DNA of 64,000 nt from an uncultured Akkermansia sp. GTDB lineage: Bacteria > Verrucomicrobiota > Verrucomicrobiia > Verrucomicrobiales > Akkermansiaceae. Location of the stretch: the NCBI GenBank assembly GCA_947601655.1, contig CANQGG010000003.1:1-64000 (forward strand). Direction: 5' to 3'. Shown here one piece after another: positions 38,438-46,700 of this stretch. Both the position numbers and the translations under genes were made by a program. Under the pieces are notes generated by a model. The model was not told the DNA's origin and made no database searches. It saw only the letters and a list, made by a program, of their open reading frames with translations. Numbering within the stretch: the stretch's first letter is position 1; each line of letters starts with the position of its first letter.

Positions 38438-39952
38438 ATGAAGTACCTCATCGTACTTCTGGCAGCGTGTCTGCTCGGCGTGGCTCATGCAGAGCTCGCC
38501 ACGGATCCCATCTACCAATCGCACATGGTTCTTCAGCAAGGCAGGTCGGTGCCGGTGTGCGGCGTCTGTACCGGCTCTGAGCCCGTCGTGGTGAAGTTTG
38601 GTGATACCAAGGTAAAAGCCACAGTGAAGGGAAATAGATGGGAGGCTATTCTACCCCCGATGAAGGCTGATGCAGAGGGGAAAGCTCTCATCGTCTCCCA
38701 GGGGAAGGAGAGTGTGCAGCTGGACGATGTACTGGTGGGCGAAGTGTGGATTGCCTCCGGTCAAAGCAACATGCTCTGGCGCCTTGACCAGACAGGCGAT
38801 CGCGATGCACTTGCTCAGCCCGCCATTCCCGGCTTCCGCTTCTACCACTCCGAACCTCAAGTACACACGAACCCCAGAGCGTACGACGACAGACTCTTCT
38901 CCCTCCTCAGGGAAAACCGTATGTACGAAGGGGCCTGGCATGTAGGTGGTGATGGGGACTGTCCGCGCATGAGCGCCGTGGGCTGGTATTTCGGGCGCAA
39001 GCTGCATGAACTGCTCGGAGTTCCCGTAGCGGTGATACACGCGAGCCTGGGGGGTTCGGAAATGATGGCGTGGATGCCTCCGAGTGTGCTCAGGAAGAGG
39101 TACGAGGACTGTCTCACCGCACGCTGGTTGGACAGCAAATACATGTCGAACTGGGTACGAGGGAGAGCTCGGTTAAATATCGGCTCTGATCTCTCGTCGC
39201 CGCACCCTTACAAACCGGGATACCTCTTTGAGACGGGGATTTCACCCTGGTGCGGCTTCCCCGTAGCCGGCATCATCTGGTACCAGGGCGAGTCAGATGC
39301 AGAGATACAGGATCAGGGTCAGAATAAACAGCTTCTCACGGACCTCATCACCGGCTGGCGGGAGGAACTTGGGCAGCCGGAGGCTCCTTTCATTCAGGTG
39401 CAGCTTCCGCGCATCAAGGATGCGAGCCCCATACGTGCCTACTGGCCGGAGTTTCGCGAGGTTCAGGCAGCTGTTGCCAAAGAGCTGCCGAAAGTCTTTT
39501 GCGTAACCACCCTCGATCTCGGAACAACGAGCCCGAATGTGCATCCCCCACGTAAGCTGGAGGTCGGCGAACGCCTTGCCGCCTCTGCTGCGGCGCAGGT
39601 ATACGGAAAAAAAGACATCCCCTTTTCAGGCCCCGTTGCCACAAAGGCAAAGCCGCACGGTTCCGCCCTTCTCGTCGAATTTGACCACGCGCAGGGCCTT
39701 CACAGCAAGGATGGAAACCCCATCGTAGGTTTTGAGGTTTCGGCCGATGGCAGGAAATTTGTCCCTGCGCAAGCGGAAATCAGTGATGGCAAGCTCCTGG
39801 TGAGAGCGGAAGAGGTGCCACACCCCCAAGCAATGCGGTATGGCTGGACTGTCTTTATCAAGCCTAATCTGGTGAATGAAGCCTATCTTCCCGCTGTTCC
39901 GGTTACTCTCCTTGTCGACGGGCCCGGCGTGGATGAGGTCTCCCCGCATTAA
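38438..39952 (+). CDS. Secreted sialate O-acetylesterase-like SGNH hydrolase
   Basis: The 504-residue protein starts MKYLIVLLAACLLGVAHAELA, a signal peptide. An N-terminal beta domain (DPIYQSHMVLQQGRSVPVCG) precedes the SGNH core with WIASGQSNM (nucleophile Ser), GLGGSE-like SLGGSEMMAWMP and IIWYQGESDA. The C-terminal beta domain starts near residue 390. The family removes O-acetyl groups from sialic acids, which frees mucin sialic acid for sialidases. An ATG four codons upstream (38426) is also possible. The gene is 51 nt after fabI. Confidence 0.87.
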   Translation: MKYLIVLLAACLLGVAHAELATDPIYQSHMVLQQGRSVPVCGVCTGSEPVVVKFGDTKVKATVKGNRWEAILPPMKADAEGKALIVSQGKESVQLDDVLVGEVWIASGQSNMLWRLDQTGDRDALAQPAIPGFRFYHSEPQVHTNPRAYDDRLFSLLRENRMYEGAWHVGGDGDCPRMSAVGWYFGRKLHELLGVPVAVIHASLGGSEMMAWMPPSVLRKRYEDCLTARWLDSKYMSNWVRGRARLNIGSDLSSPHPYKPGYLFETGISPWCGFPVAGIIWYQGESDAEIQDQGQNKQLLTDLITGWREELGQPEAPFIQVQLPRIKDASPIRAYWPEFREVQAAVAKELPKVFCVTTLDLGTTSPNVHPPRKLEVGERLAASAAAQVYGKKDIPFSGPVATKAKPHGSALLVEFDHAQGLHSKDGNPIVGFEVSADGRKFVPAQAEISDGKLLVRAEEVPHPQAMRYGWTVFIKPNLVNEAYLPAVPVTLLVDGPGVDEVSPH

Positions 39953-39988
39953 CTTCCCGCCGTGCCGGTTACTCTCTCTGTCGACGGG
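39887..39988 (+). repeat. Imperfect 36-bp direct repeat at the end of the esterase gene
   Basis: Bases 39887-39922 (inside the gene) and 39953-39988 (just after its stop) match at all but a few positions, both running CTTCCCGC ... CCGGTTACTCTC ... GTCGACGGG. This is a short local duplication covering the 3' end of the gene. Confidence 0.7.
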
Positions 39989-40055
39989 AAAAAGAAAGGC
40001 AACTCTGTTCGTCGCGCAAATTGATAACCCGGTGCATTGATGCCACAGGGAGCAG

Positions 40056-40084
40056 TTGACGACGGAAAGGGAGTTGCATATAAT
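40056..40084 (+). promoter_or_regulatory. Promoter of grpE-dnaJ
   Basis: TTGACG, 17 nt, TATAAT. Exactly 6 nt (GGCGCC) separate the -10 box from the grpE ATG, so the transcript should begin at the ATG. It looks like a housekeeping promoter; no CIRCE element is visible. Confidence 0.75.
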
Positions 40085-40090
40085 GGCGCC

Positions 40091-40684
40091 ATGCACGAAC
40101 AAGCAAAGCAAGAGGAACAGGAAGCTGCAGAGGAGCAGAAGAGTTGCGACTTTGACCCTGCAGCGACGCAGGAAGAGCCATCGGAAGAGCAGCGAGACGT
40201 GGACCACACCGACCCCGCCGAGGTACAGGAGGCAACGGATGAGCTCGGCAAGTGGCGCGACCTGGCCATGCGCACGGCGGCGGAGTACGACAATTACCGC
40301 AAGCGCTGCGTGAAAGAGCGCGATGAGTTCACGCGCTATGCCACGCGGGGCCTCTTGGAGGAGCTGCTGCCGATTGTGGACAACTTCGAGATGGGGATGC
40401 AGATGGCAGAGGCGGAGAAGGGCTCGATGATTTATATCGGCATGGATATGGTCAAGAAGCAGTTGTCCGACTTCATGGCTGTACAGGGAGTGGAGAAAAT
40501 TCCGACCAAGGTGGGTGATGCCTTCGACCACAACATCCACGAGGCGATTCAGAGCGAACCCTCGGAACTGGAAGAGGGCCGCATCGTGCGCATATTGCGC
40601 CCCGGCTATCGGCTGAAAGGGAAACTGCTGCGAGCGGTGAACGTGGTGACGGCAGCCCCGGAGGCTGATCAGGAACAGAAATGA
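40091..40684 (+). CDS. grpE: Nucleotide exchange factor GrpE
   Basis: The 197-residue protein has an acidic, Glu/Gln-rich N-terminus ([15 protein letters not shown]), a coiled coil with [23 protein letters not shown] and the C-terminal beta domain with [15 protein letters not shown] and [24 protein letters not shown]. It releases ADP from DnaK. ATG at 40091 is chosen because the upstream start at 40037 lies within the promoter. dnaJ follows after 25 nt; dnaK is not in the window. Confidence 0.95.
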   Translation: MHEQAKQEEQEAAEEQKSCDFDPAATQEEPSEEQRDVDHTDPAEVQEATDELGKWRDLAMRTAAEYDNYRKRCVKERDEFTRYATRGLLEELLPIVDNFEMGMQMAEAEKGSMIYIGMDMVKKQLSDFMAVQGVEKIPTKVGDAFDHNIHEAIQSEPSELEEGRIVRILRPGYRLKGKLLRAVNVVTAAPEADQEQK

Positions 40685-40709
40685 TGAAGGGAGCACGGGA
40701 GATACAACC

Positions 40710-41849
40710 ATGGCCAGAGATTATTACGAAGTGCTTGGAGTAGCAAGAGATGCGGATGATGCCGCCATCAAAAAAGCTTACCGCAAACTTGCCATGAAGT
40801 ACCATCCGGATCGCAACCCGGATGACAAACAGGCTGAGGAAAAATTCAAGGAGATCGGGGAGGCCTACGAGGTGCTCAGCGATGCCGATAAACGCGCCGC
40901 GTACGACCGCCTCGGTCACGATGCCTTCAAACAGGGAGGAATGGGAGGCGCAGGAGCGGGCGCTGGATTCGGTGGTTTCCGCGACCCCATGGATATCTTT
41001 GCTCAGATGTTCGGCGGCATGGGTGGTTTCGGCGGTTTCGGTGGGGGCCAGGCCAGACATGCCGACCCGCGACGACCGGGTTCTGATCTGCGCTATGACC
41101 TGGACATCTCTCTGGAGGAAGCGGCGCGCGGCTGCGATAAGATTCTGGAGATCGAGCGTCTCGTGCCCTGCGATGCCTGCGGCGCGACGGGTTCCAAGGA
41201 TGGCGCGAAGGGCTACAAAACCTGCCCCACCTGCCACGGAAGCGGCGTGATGACGCGGCAGTCCGGCTTCTTTGTGCAGCAGAGCACCTGCCCCACCTGC
41301 CGCGGCATGGGACAGACGCTGAGCAATCCCTGCAGCAAGTGCCACGGCGAGGGGCGCGTCCACAAGGATGTGAAGATTACCCTGCATATCCCGCCGGGAG
41401 TGGATACCGGCACCAAGCTGCGCTCCAGCGGAAACGGCGATGCCGGTCTGCGCGGCGGGGAGACAGGGGATTTGTACGTGTTCATCGAGGTCGCGCAGCA
41501 TGATGTCTTCACCCGCGACGGCAGGGATTTGAGCTATACTATGCCCGTGCCCTTCGCTCTGGCTTCTGCCGGCGGCGTGCTCAGCGTACCGACGCTGGAC
41601 GGGGCGGCGAAATTGAAACTGCCGGCCGGCACTTCGGGTGGCACGATTTTCCGCGTCCGCGGCAAGGGGATGCCCGCGTTGAAAGGCGGCGCCCGTGGAG
41701 ATCTCATGGTGGAAGTGCAGGTGGAGACCCCGGTGAAGCTGGATGCTGCCCAGAAAAAGGCTCTGGATTCCTTTACTGCCACCCTCTCCGAGAAGAATCA
41801 ACCGGAATGCGAGGCCTTCCTGAAACGGGCGGAGAAATTTATGTCCTGA
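40710..41849 (+). CDS. dnaJ: Chaperone DnaJ
   Basis: The 379-residue type I J-protein has a J domain ([36 protein letters not shown] with the HPD motif) and a Gly/Phe region ([12 protein letters not shown]). Four zinc motifs follow, [24 protein letters not shown] and CSKCHGEG, then the substrate-binding C-terminal domains. It delivers unfolded proteins to DnaK and stimulates its ATPase. Confidence 0.97.
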   Translation: MARDYYEVLGVARDADDAAIKKAYRKLAMKYHPDRNPDDKQAEEKFKEIGEAYEVLSDADKRAAYDRLGHDAFKQGGMGGAGAGAGFGGFRDPMDIFAQMFGGMGGFGGFGGGQARHADPRRPGSDLRYDLDISLEEAARGCDKILEIERLVPCDACGATGSKDGAKGYKTCPTCHGSGVMTRQSGFFVQQSTCPTCRGMGQTLSNPCSKCHGEGRVHKDVKITLHIPPGVDTGTKLRSSGNGDAGLRGGETGDLYVFIEVAQHDVFTRDGRDLSYTMPVPFALASAGGVLSVPTLDGAAKLKLPAGTSGGTIFRVRGKGMPALKGGARGDLMVEVQVETPVKLDAAQKKALDSFTATLSEKNQPECEAFLKRAEKFMS

Positions 41850-41891
41850 TTCTTCCCCGTCAATCGTTCCACGCCTCTCCTCGATTCAATC

Positions 41892-42671
41892 ATGCACCGC
41901 TGCTATCTGCCGGATGAAAGCTATGAGCCGGGGAAAATCCTGACCATCCGCGGTGAGGAGGCTCACCACGCCCTGCGTGTCATGCGCCTGCAGATTGGGG
42001 ACGCCTGCGAGGTGTTCGACGGGGCTGGGCACGCTGCGCAAGGCAAAGTTCGAGGTGCGATGGGGGGAGAACTGGAGATCGAGGTGGAGCGTGTGCTGCC
42101 GCCCCTGCCGCGCACGGCGGGGATTGTCCTTGCCGTGGCCATCCCGAAAGGGGCGCTCATGGATCTCATCGTGCAGAAGGCGGTGGAGATGGGGGTGCGG
42201 CGCATCATCCCGCTCATCACGAGCCGCACCATTGTCCGACTCTCTCCGGCTGAAGCTGAAAACAAGCGTAAAAAGTGGAGCCGCACGGCACTGGAAGCTT
42301 GCAAGCAATGCGGAGTGAATGACATCCCCTCCGTGGATTCACCGCTTCCGTGGATCGATTTTTTGCGCGGGGCAGAGGAACTGCCACCCCTGCGTTTGCA
42401 TTGCGCCATCATTCCCCAGGCCGGGTCGCTGCGCGAGGCGCTGGAGACCGGGCGTGCCGCGGGGCAATCTGAGGCTGTGGTGCTCGTCGGTCCCGAGGGC
42501 GATTTCACGCCGGAGGAGAATGCGGCTGCGGCTGAGGCGGGGTTCTTTCCGGTGAGCCTCGGTCCCATCATCCTGCGGGTGGAAAGCGCCGTGTTCTTTG
42601 CTGTATCGGCAGTGCGCTATGCGCTGGATCCTCACCTGTCTGCAGAGCATGGCTTACCTGGAAATCACTGA
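41892..42671 (+). CDS. rsmE: 16S rRNA (uracil1498-N3)-methyltransferase
   Basis: The 259-residue protein has the RsmE layout: N-terminal PUA-like domain (ILTIRGEEAHHALRVMRLQIGD) and a SPOUT knot domain with VLVGPEGDFTPEE and SLGPIILRVESA forming the SAM-binding trefoil. It methylates U1498 of 16S rRNA. Its 3' end overlaps the next gene by 23 bp. Confidence 0.94.
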   Translation: MHRCYLPDESYEPGKILTIRGEEAHHALRVMRLQIGDACEVFDGAGHAAQGKVRGAMGGELEIEVERVLPPLPRTAGIVLAVAIPKGALMDLIVQKAVEMGVRRIIPLITSRTIVRLSPAEAENKRKKWSRTALEACKQCGVNDIPSVDSPLPWIDFLRGAEELPPLRLHCAIIPQAGSLREALETGRAAGQSEAVVLVGPEGDFTPEENAAAAEAGFFPVSLGPIILRVESAVFFAVSAVRYALDPHLSAEHGLPGNH

Positions 42672-43428
42672 CGCCTGCGTCCATTACCCTGTCCGCACGG
42701 CATGGGGGGCTTCCGATCGCGCCGTGCACGCGGTGGATGGCGTGTCGCTCGCTCTGGAAAAAGGGGAAGTGCTGGGACTGGTGGGCGAGAGCGGCTGCGG
42801 GAAGAGTTCGCTTTCCCGCGCGATCATGCAGCTGCAGCCCTTCACGAGCGGGTCGATGCGCCTGGATGGCGAGGATCTCTCCGCTCTTCCCCCGCGTGAG
42901 TTGCGTCGCCGCCGCGTCGATTTTCAAATGGTTTTCCAGGATCCCTACGCGTCCCTGAATCCTCGCTTCAGCATCTATTCCACCCTCGTCGAAGCTCTCA
43001 GCCGTCGTTCTCCGCTGCCGCGCGGAGAGCGGGAGGAGGCCGTCGCGGAGCTCATGACGCGCGTGGGACTGCGTCCGGATCAGATGTTCAAATACCCCCA
43101 CGAGTTCTCCGGGGGGCAGCGGCAGCGCGTGGCCATTGCGCGAGCCATTGCGCCGCGTCCCAAGTTGCTGCTGGCGGATGAGCCGGTAAGCGCGTTGGAT
43201 GTTTCCGTGCGCAGTCAGATCCTGAACCTTCTGCTGGATTTGCGGCGCGATCTGGGGCTGACCATGCTCTTCATCTCGCACGACCTCGGTGTGGTGTACC
43301 ACGTATCGGATCGCATCGCGGTGATGCGTGCCGGTCGTATCGTGGAGCAGGGAACTGCCGATGAAGTCTTCTTTCGCCCGCAGCACGAGTACACGAAGCG
43401 ACTGCTGGACGCCGTGCCGTCTCTCTGA
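42649..43428 (+). CDS. Oligopeptide/dipeptide ABC transporter ATP-binding protein (OppF/DppF-like)
   Basis: The 259-residue ATPase has the OppF-type start (MAYLEITDACVHYPVRTAWG), Walker A GESGCGKSSL, signature FSGGQRQRVAIARA, Walker B LLLADEPVSALD and the D-loop region SVRSQILNLL. It would energise peptide import with permeases and a binding protein not present here. ATG at 42649 starts the recognisable domain, overlapping rsmE by 23 bp. The orphan position is unusual for this family. Confidence 0.85.
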   Translation: MAYLEITDACVHYPVRTAWGASDRAVHAVDGVSLALEKGEVLGLVGESGCGKSSLSRAIMQLQPFTSGSMRLDGEDLSALPPRELRRRRVDFQMVFQDPYASLNPRFSIYSTLVEALSRRSPLPRGEREEAVAELMTRVGLRPDQMFKYPHEFSGGQRQRVAIARAIAPRPKLLLADEPVSALDVSVRSQILNLLLDLRRDLGLTMLFISHDLGVVYHVSDRIAVMRAGRIVEQGTADEVFFRPQHEYTKRLLDAVPSL

Positions 43429-43454
43429 TTTTGTCTCTCCCCTTTCGCCCTGCC

Positions 43455-46136
43455 ATGGATGAGTCGCCTCACCAGGAAACGCAACTCTGCCTTGCGGCGG
43501 ATGGCTCTCTTTTCCTCTCGCCGCGCGAACAACATCCGCGCCTGGAGCGCGCCTTCTCTGCCGGGGCGGGGCGGGGCATGCTCGATTTGCTGCGCTATGG
43601 CGTCCCGCCGGCGGCGTCTCCCCTGCTTCATTGGCTGCGGCAGAAAGCCGGGGAGCTCATGGTGGCATGCCTGCGCGGGCTGCGCCGCGGGGATTCTCTC
43701 TCTTCCTTCCCGTTGCCCGCCGATGCAGAGCTGGCGAGGTGGCTGGAAAGCATGCCGCCGCCCGGCACCGGTGAGTTGTCGGTCTCACTGCTTCGCGATT
43801 GGCTGTCCCAGTTGCCCGTGGCTCTCGCTGAGCTCGCTCGGCGCGAGTGCTGCTCCCCGGAGCAGTGGCTCTCGCGTCTCGGCGAGGGCTGGCAGCAGCT
43901 CGGCGCTGTCTGTTTCCATCTTGCGGAAAACGACGGGGAGAATGCCGCTGCGGCTCCCTTTGCCTTCCTCGCGACTTTCGTGCACAAGGTGGGGCATGAC
44001 GGCAAGGCGCGTCACCTGCCGCTCGGTTACGCCGCCACGGAGCTTGCTAACGATCACGCGGCTCTGCTGGAGATTCTGCGTCCTCTTCAGGCTGCGGCGG
44101 CGCAGAGCGCTTTCCTGAACGAGCTGATCAATTCTCAGGAAGTGTACAAACCCTGCGCGTGGACCCCGCGGCGGGCGCTGGAATTCCTGCGCGAGGTTCC
44201 CGTGCTAGAGGCGGTGGGGATTGAGGTGCGCATGGTGAATTTGTGGAAGAAGGAGCCGCCTCGGGTGAGCCTGCAGGTGAAGTTTGAACTGCCGGAAAAG
44301 ACGGATGCCCGGCCCTCCGATTCTCCCTCCCTGAATCTGCGCTCTCTCCTGCATTTTTCCCCGCAGATCGTCCTGGGCGATAGCCGCCTCACGGAGGAGG
44401 AATGGCAGGAGCTCATGGCGGGAGAGGATGGCCTCGTGCGCTTCCGCGGAGAATGGGTGCTGCTGGATAAGGAGAAATTGCAGCGTCTCATGGATTCCTG
44501 GTGGGGCGCTGCCCGTATGGCGCAGGAAGGCATTCCCCTGCTTTCCGGCTTGCGCTTTCTGCTTGCGAAGAGGGGCTCCGCCTCCGTGCCCCTTCCGCTG
44601 CCGGCGCCGGAGGTGCAACCCGTGGCGGGCGCGCGACTCGCCCTGGCTATCAGCAACCTGAAATTCGGAAATTCCCTCCCGGATCTCCCGGCAGAACTCG
44701 CTGCCACACTGCGCCCTTACCAGCACGAGGGCGTGCGTTTCCTGCTGAATGTGACGGAGGCCGGGTTCGGCGCTTGCCTGGCGGATGATATGGGCCTGGG
44801 AAAAACTCTGCAGGTGATCGCCTGGCTGCTGCATTTGAAACGCACCGGTGTCCTCGGTTCGCAGAACGGTCCGGCTCTCGTCGTCACTCCCGCTTCTCTG
44901 CTGACCAACTGGCAGCGCGAGCTGGAGAAATTTGCCCCGCAGCTTCGCGTGCTGCTGCTGCATCCCTACGCGCTGAGTCGGGCGGAGACCAACCTGCTTC
45001 ACTCTTCCCCCCGGTACCTCTTGCGGCGGGCGGATGTGGTGCTCACGACTTACGGCATCGCAGCGCGGGAGGAATCACTCGCAAAACAATCCTACGCCGC
45101 TATGGTTCTGGACGAAGCCCAGGCCATCAAAAATGCAACCTCCCAACGCTCTCAGGCCATCCTCCGTTTCCAATCCCCCCGCAGGGTTGCCCTGACCGGC
45201 ACCCCGGTTGAAAACGGACTCGGCGAGCTGCGCAGTCTCTTCGAGTTCCTCAATCCCGGTCTGCTCGGTTCTCAGAAGGAATACGCCGAGCTCCTGCGCA
45301 GCATGGGAAACGATTTTGCCCCTCTGCGTCGATTGGTGCGTCCCTTCCTCCTGCGCCGTCTCAAGACTGATCCCTCACTGCTCCCCGATTTGCCTCCCAA
45401 GACCGAGCAACCCTGCTTCTGTTACCTCACCCCCGAGCAGGCTGCTCTCTACGCCAGGGAGGTGGAGGCGTTGCGAGCGGTCATCGAAGAACAGGATGCC
45501 CCTACGCGTCTCATGCTCATGCTGCCCATCCTGGGGCGCCTCAAGCAGATCTGCAACCACCCTGCCCAGTACCGCGGAGAGAATTATTACGACCCCGCTG
45601 CCAGTGGGAAGTTTTCCCGCCTGGGTCACCTTGCGCGCAGCATCTGCGAGGCCGGGGATTGCTGCCTCGTCTTCACGCAGTACCGCAGCATCATGCCCTT
45701 CCTCCATGATTTCTTGAAGGATATCTTCGGCTCTCCAGGATTGATTCTCAATGGTTCCACTCCTCTTCCGGAACGTCGCAGGATGGTGGAGGCTTTCAGC
45801 GCCCCGGGCGGGCCGCGCTTCTTCCTGCTTTCCCTGCGCGCCGCCGGCACAGGCCTCACTCTCACGCGTGCCCGCCACGTGATCCACTTCGACCGCTGGT
45901 GGAATCCCGCCGTGGAAAACCAGGCCAGCGATCGCGCCCACCGCCTGGGGCAGACTCAGCCGGTTCTCATTCATCCCCTCATCTGCACCGGCACCATCGA
46001 AGAAAATATTCACTCGATGCTGCAGAAAAAAATGGCGATGGCGGATTCTCTCCTTTCCGGCGGGTTGGAGAAGCTGCTGCTCGATCTCTCCGCCGAAGAA
46101 TTGTTGCAACTGGTGGGAAAAGGCATACCGAATTAA
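43455..46136 (+). CDS. SNF2-family DEAD/DEAH-box helicase
   Basis: The 893-residue protein has an N-terminal region of about 430 residues without recognised motifs. A SNF2 motor follows: LADDMGLGKTLQVIAWL (I), VVTPASLLTNWQRE (Ia), VLDEAQAIKN (II), ALTGTPVENGLGELRSLFEF (III), LVFTQYRSIM, LSLRAAGTGLTLTRA (V) and DRWWNPAVENQASDRAHRLGQ (VI). Bacterial homologues (HepA/RapA-like and YwqA types) remodel protein-DNA or polymerase-DNA complexes. A TTG at 43431 is an alternative start; 43455 is the first ATG. Confidence 0.9.
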   Translation: MDESPHQETQLCLAADGSLFLSPREQHPRLERAFSAGAGRGMLDLLRYGVPPAASPLLHWLRQKAGELMVACLRGLRRGDSLSSFPLPADAELARWLESMPPPGTGELSVSLLRDWLSQLPVALAELARRECCSPEQWLSRLGEGWQQLGAVCFHLAENDGENAAAAPFAFLATFVHKVGHDGKARHLPLGYAATELANDHAALLEILRPLQAAAAQSAFLNELINSQEVYKPCAWTPRRALEFLREVPVLEAVGIEVRMVNLWKKEPPRVSLQVKFELPEKTDARPSDSPSLNLRSLLHFSPQIVLGDSRLTEEEWQELMAGEDGLVRFRGEWVLLDKEKLQRLMDSWWGAARMAQEGIPLLSGLRFLLAKRGSASVPLPLPAPEVQPVAGARLALAISNLKFGNSLPDLPAELAATLRPYQHEGVRFLLNVTEAGFGACLADDMGLGKTLQVIAWLLHLKRTGVLGSQNGPALVVTPASLLTNWQRELEKFAPQLRVLLLHPYALSRAETNLLHSSPRYLLRRADVVLTTYGIAAREESLAKQSYAAMVLDEAQAIKNATSQRSQAILRFQSPRRVALTGTPVENGLGELRSLFEFLNPGLLGSQKEYAELLRSMGNDFAPLRRLVRPFLLRRLKTDPSLLPDLPPKTEQPCFCYLTPEQAALYAREVEALRAVIEEQDAPTRLMLMLPILGRLKQICNHPAQYRGENYYDPAASGKFSRLGHLARSICEAGDCCLVFTQYRSIMPFLHDFLKDIFGSPGLILNGSTPLPERRRMVEAFSAPGGPRFFLLSLRAAGTGLTLTRARHVIHFDRWWNPAVENQASDRAHRLGQTQPVLIHPLICTGTIEENIHSMLQKKMAMADSLLSGGLEKLLLDLSAEELLQLVGKGIPN

Positions 46137-46189
46137 CGAACTGCTCGTTAGAATAAATACGTGAATATCAAGTGATTATCAATACTAAC

Positions 46190-46218
46190 TTGACAAAACT
46201 GATATCATTTGCTAACAT
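46190..46218 (+). promoter_or_regulatory. Promoter of the lysozyme-like gene
   Basis: TTGACA, 17 nt, TAACAT, ending exactly 6 nt (GTCGGC) before the ATG at 46225: a predicted leaderless transcript. Confidence 0.7.
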
Positions 46219-46224
46219 GTCGGC

Positions 46225-46650
46225 ATGAAGAAATGTTTACTCACGGTTTTTCTGGCGCTATTTGTGGCTCTGCCGGGGTATGGCGATGCGGTGAATGATC
46301 TTCGCCCGGTGATCAAGGAGGTGGCGCAGAATAATGGAGTGGATCCCGTTCTCATGGAAGCTATTATCCGTTTGGAGTCAGGGAATGCGATGTCGCACGC
46401 CGCGCGCACAAAAAACAATCTCGCCGGCATCATGGGACGCCGCGGTCAGCGTAGCTATGCCAGCAAGGAGGATTGTGTGCGTCATCTCGGCAGCATCCTC
46501 GCCAGGTACAAGGCGCGGGGACGTGTTACGGTGGCTCAGATCGGCCGTGTGTATTGCCAGAATCGGAGCCCCTGGGCTGCGCATGTTTCCACCATCATGC
46601 GGCGCATTCGTAGCGGCAGCCTCGGCGATGTCAGCCTTTACGGCATCTGA
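46225..46650 (+). CDS. Small secreted lysozyme-like (glucosaminidase-type) protein
   Basis: The 141-residue protein has a signal peptide (MKKCLLTVFLALFVALPGYGDA). The remaining domain has a lysozyme-superfamily helical pattern with ILMEAIIRLESGN-like VLMEAIIRLESGNAMSHA (Glu as possible catalytic acid), NNLAGIMGRRGQRSYASKEDCVRHLGSIL and a C-terminal YCQNRSPWAAHV. This resembles FlgJ/endo-beta-N-acetylglucosaminidase and transglycosylase modules acting on peptidoglycan. Substrate and activity are inferred. Confidence 0.7.
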   Translation: MKKCLLTVFLALFVALPGYGDAVNDLRPVIKEVAQNNGVDPVLMEAIIRLESGNAMSHAARTKNNLAGIMGRRGQRSYASKEDCVRHLGSILARYKARGRVTVAQIGRVYCQNRSPWAAHVSTIMRRIRSGSLGDVSLYGI

Positions 46651-46700
46651 CTCTGCTCTCTTCTCTGAAGGGCGGTTGTTTTTCTCCTGTTTGGGCGGTC

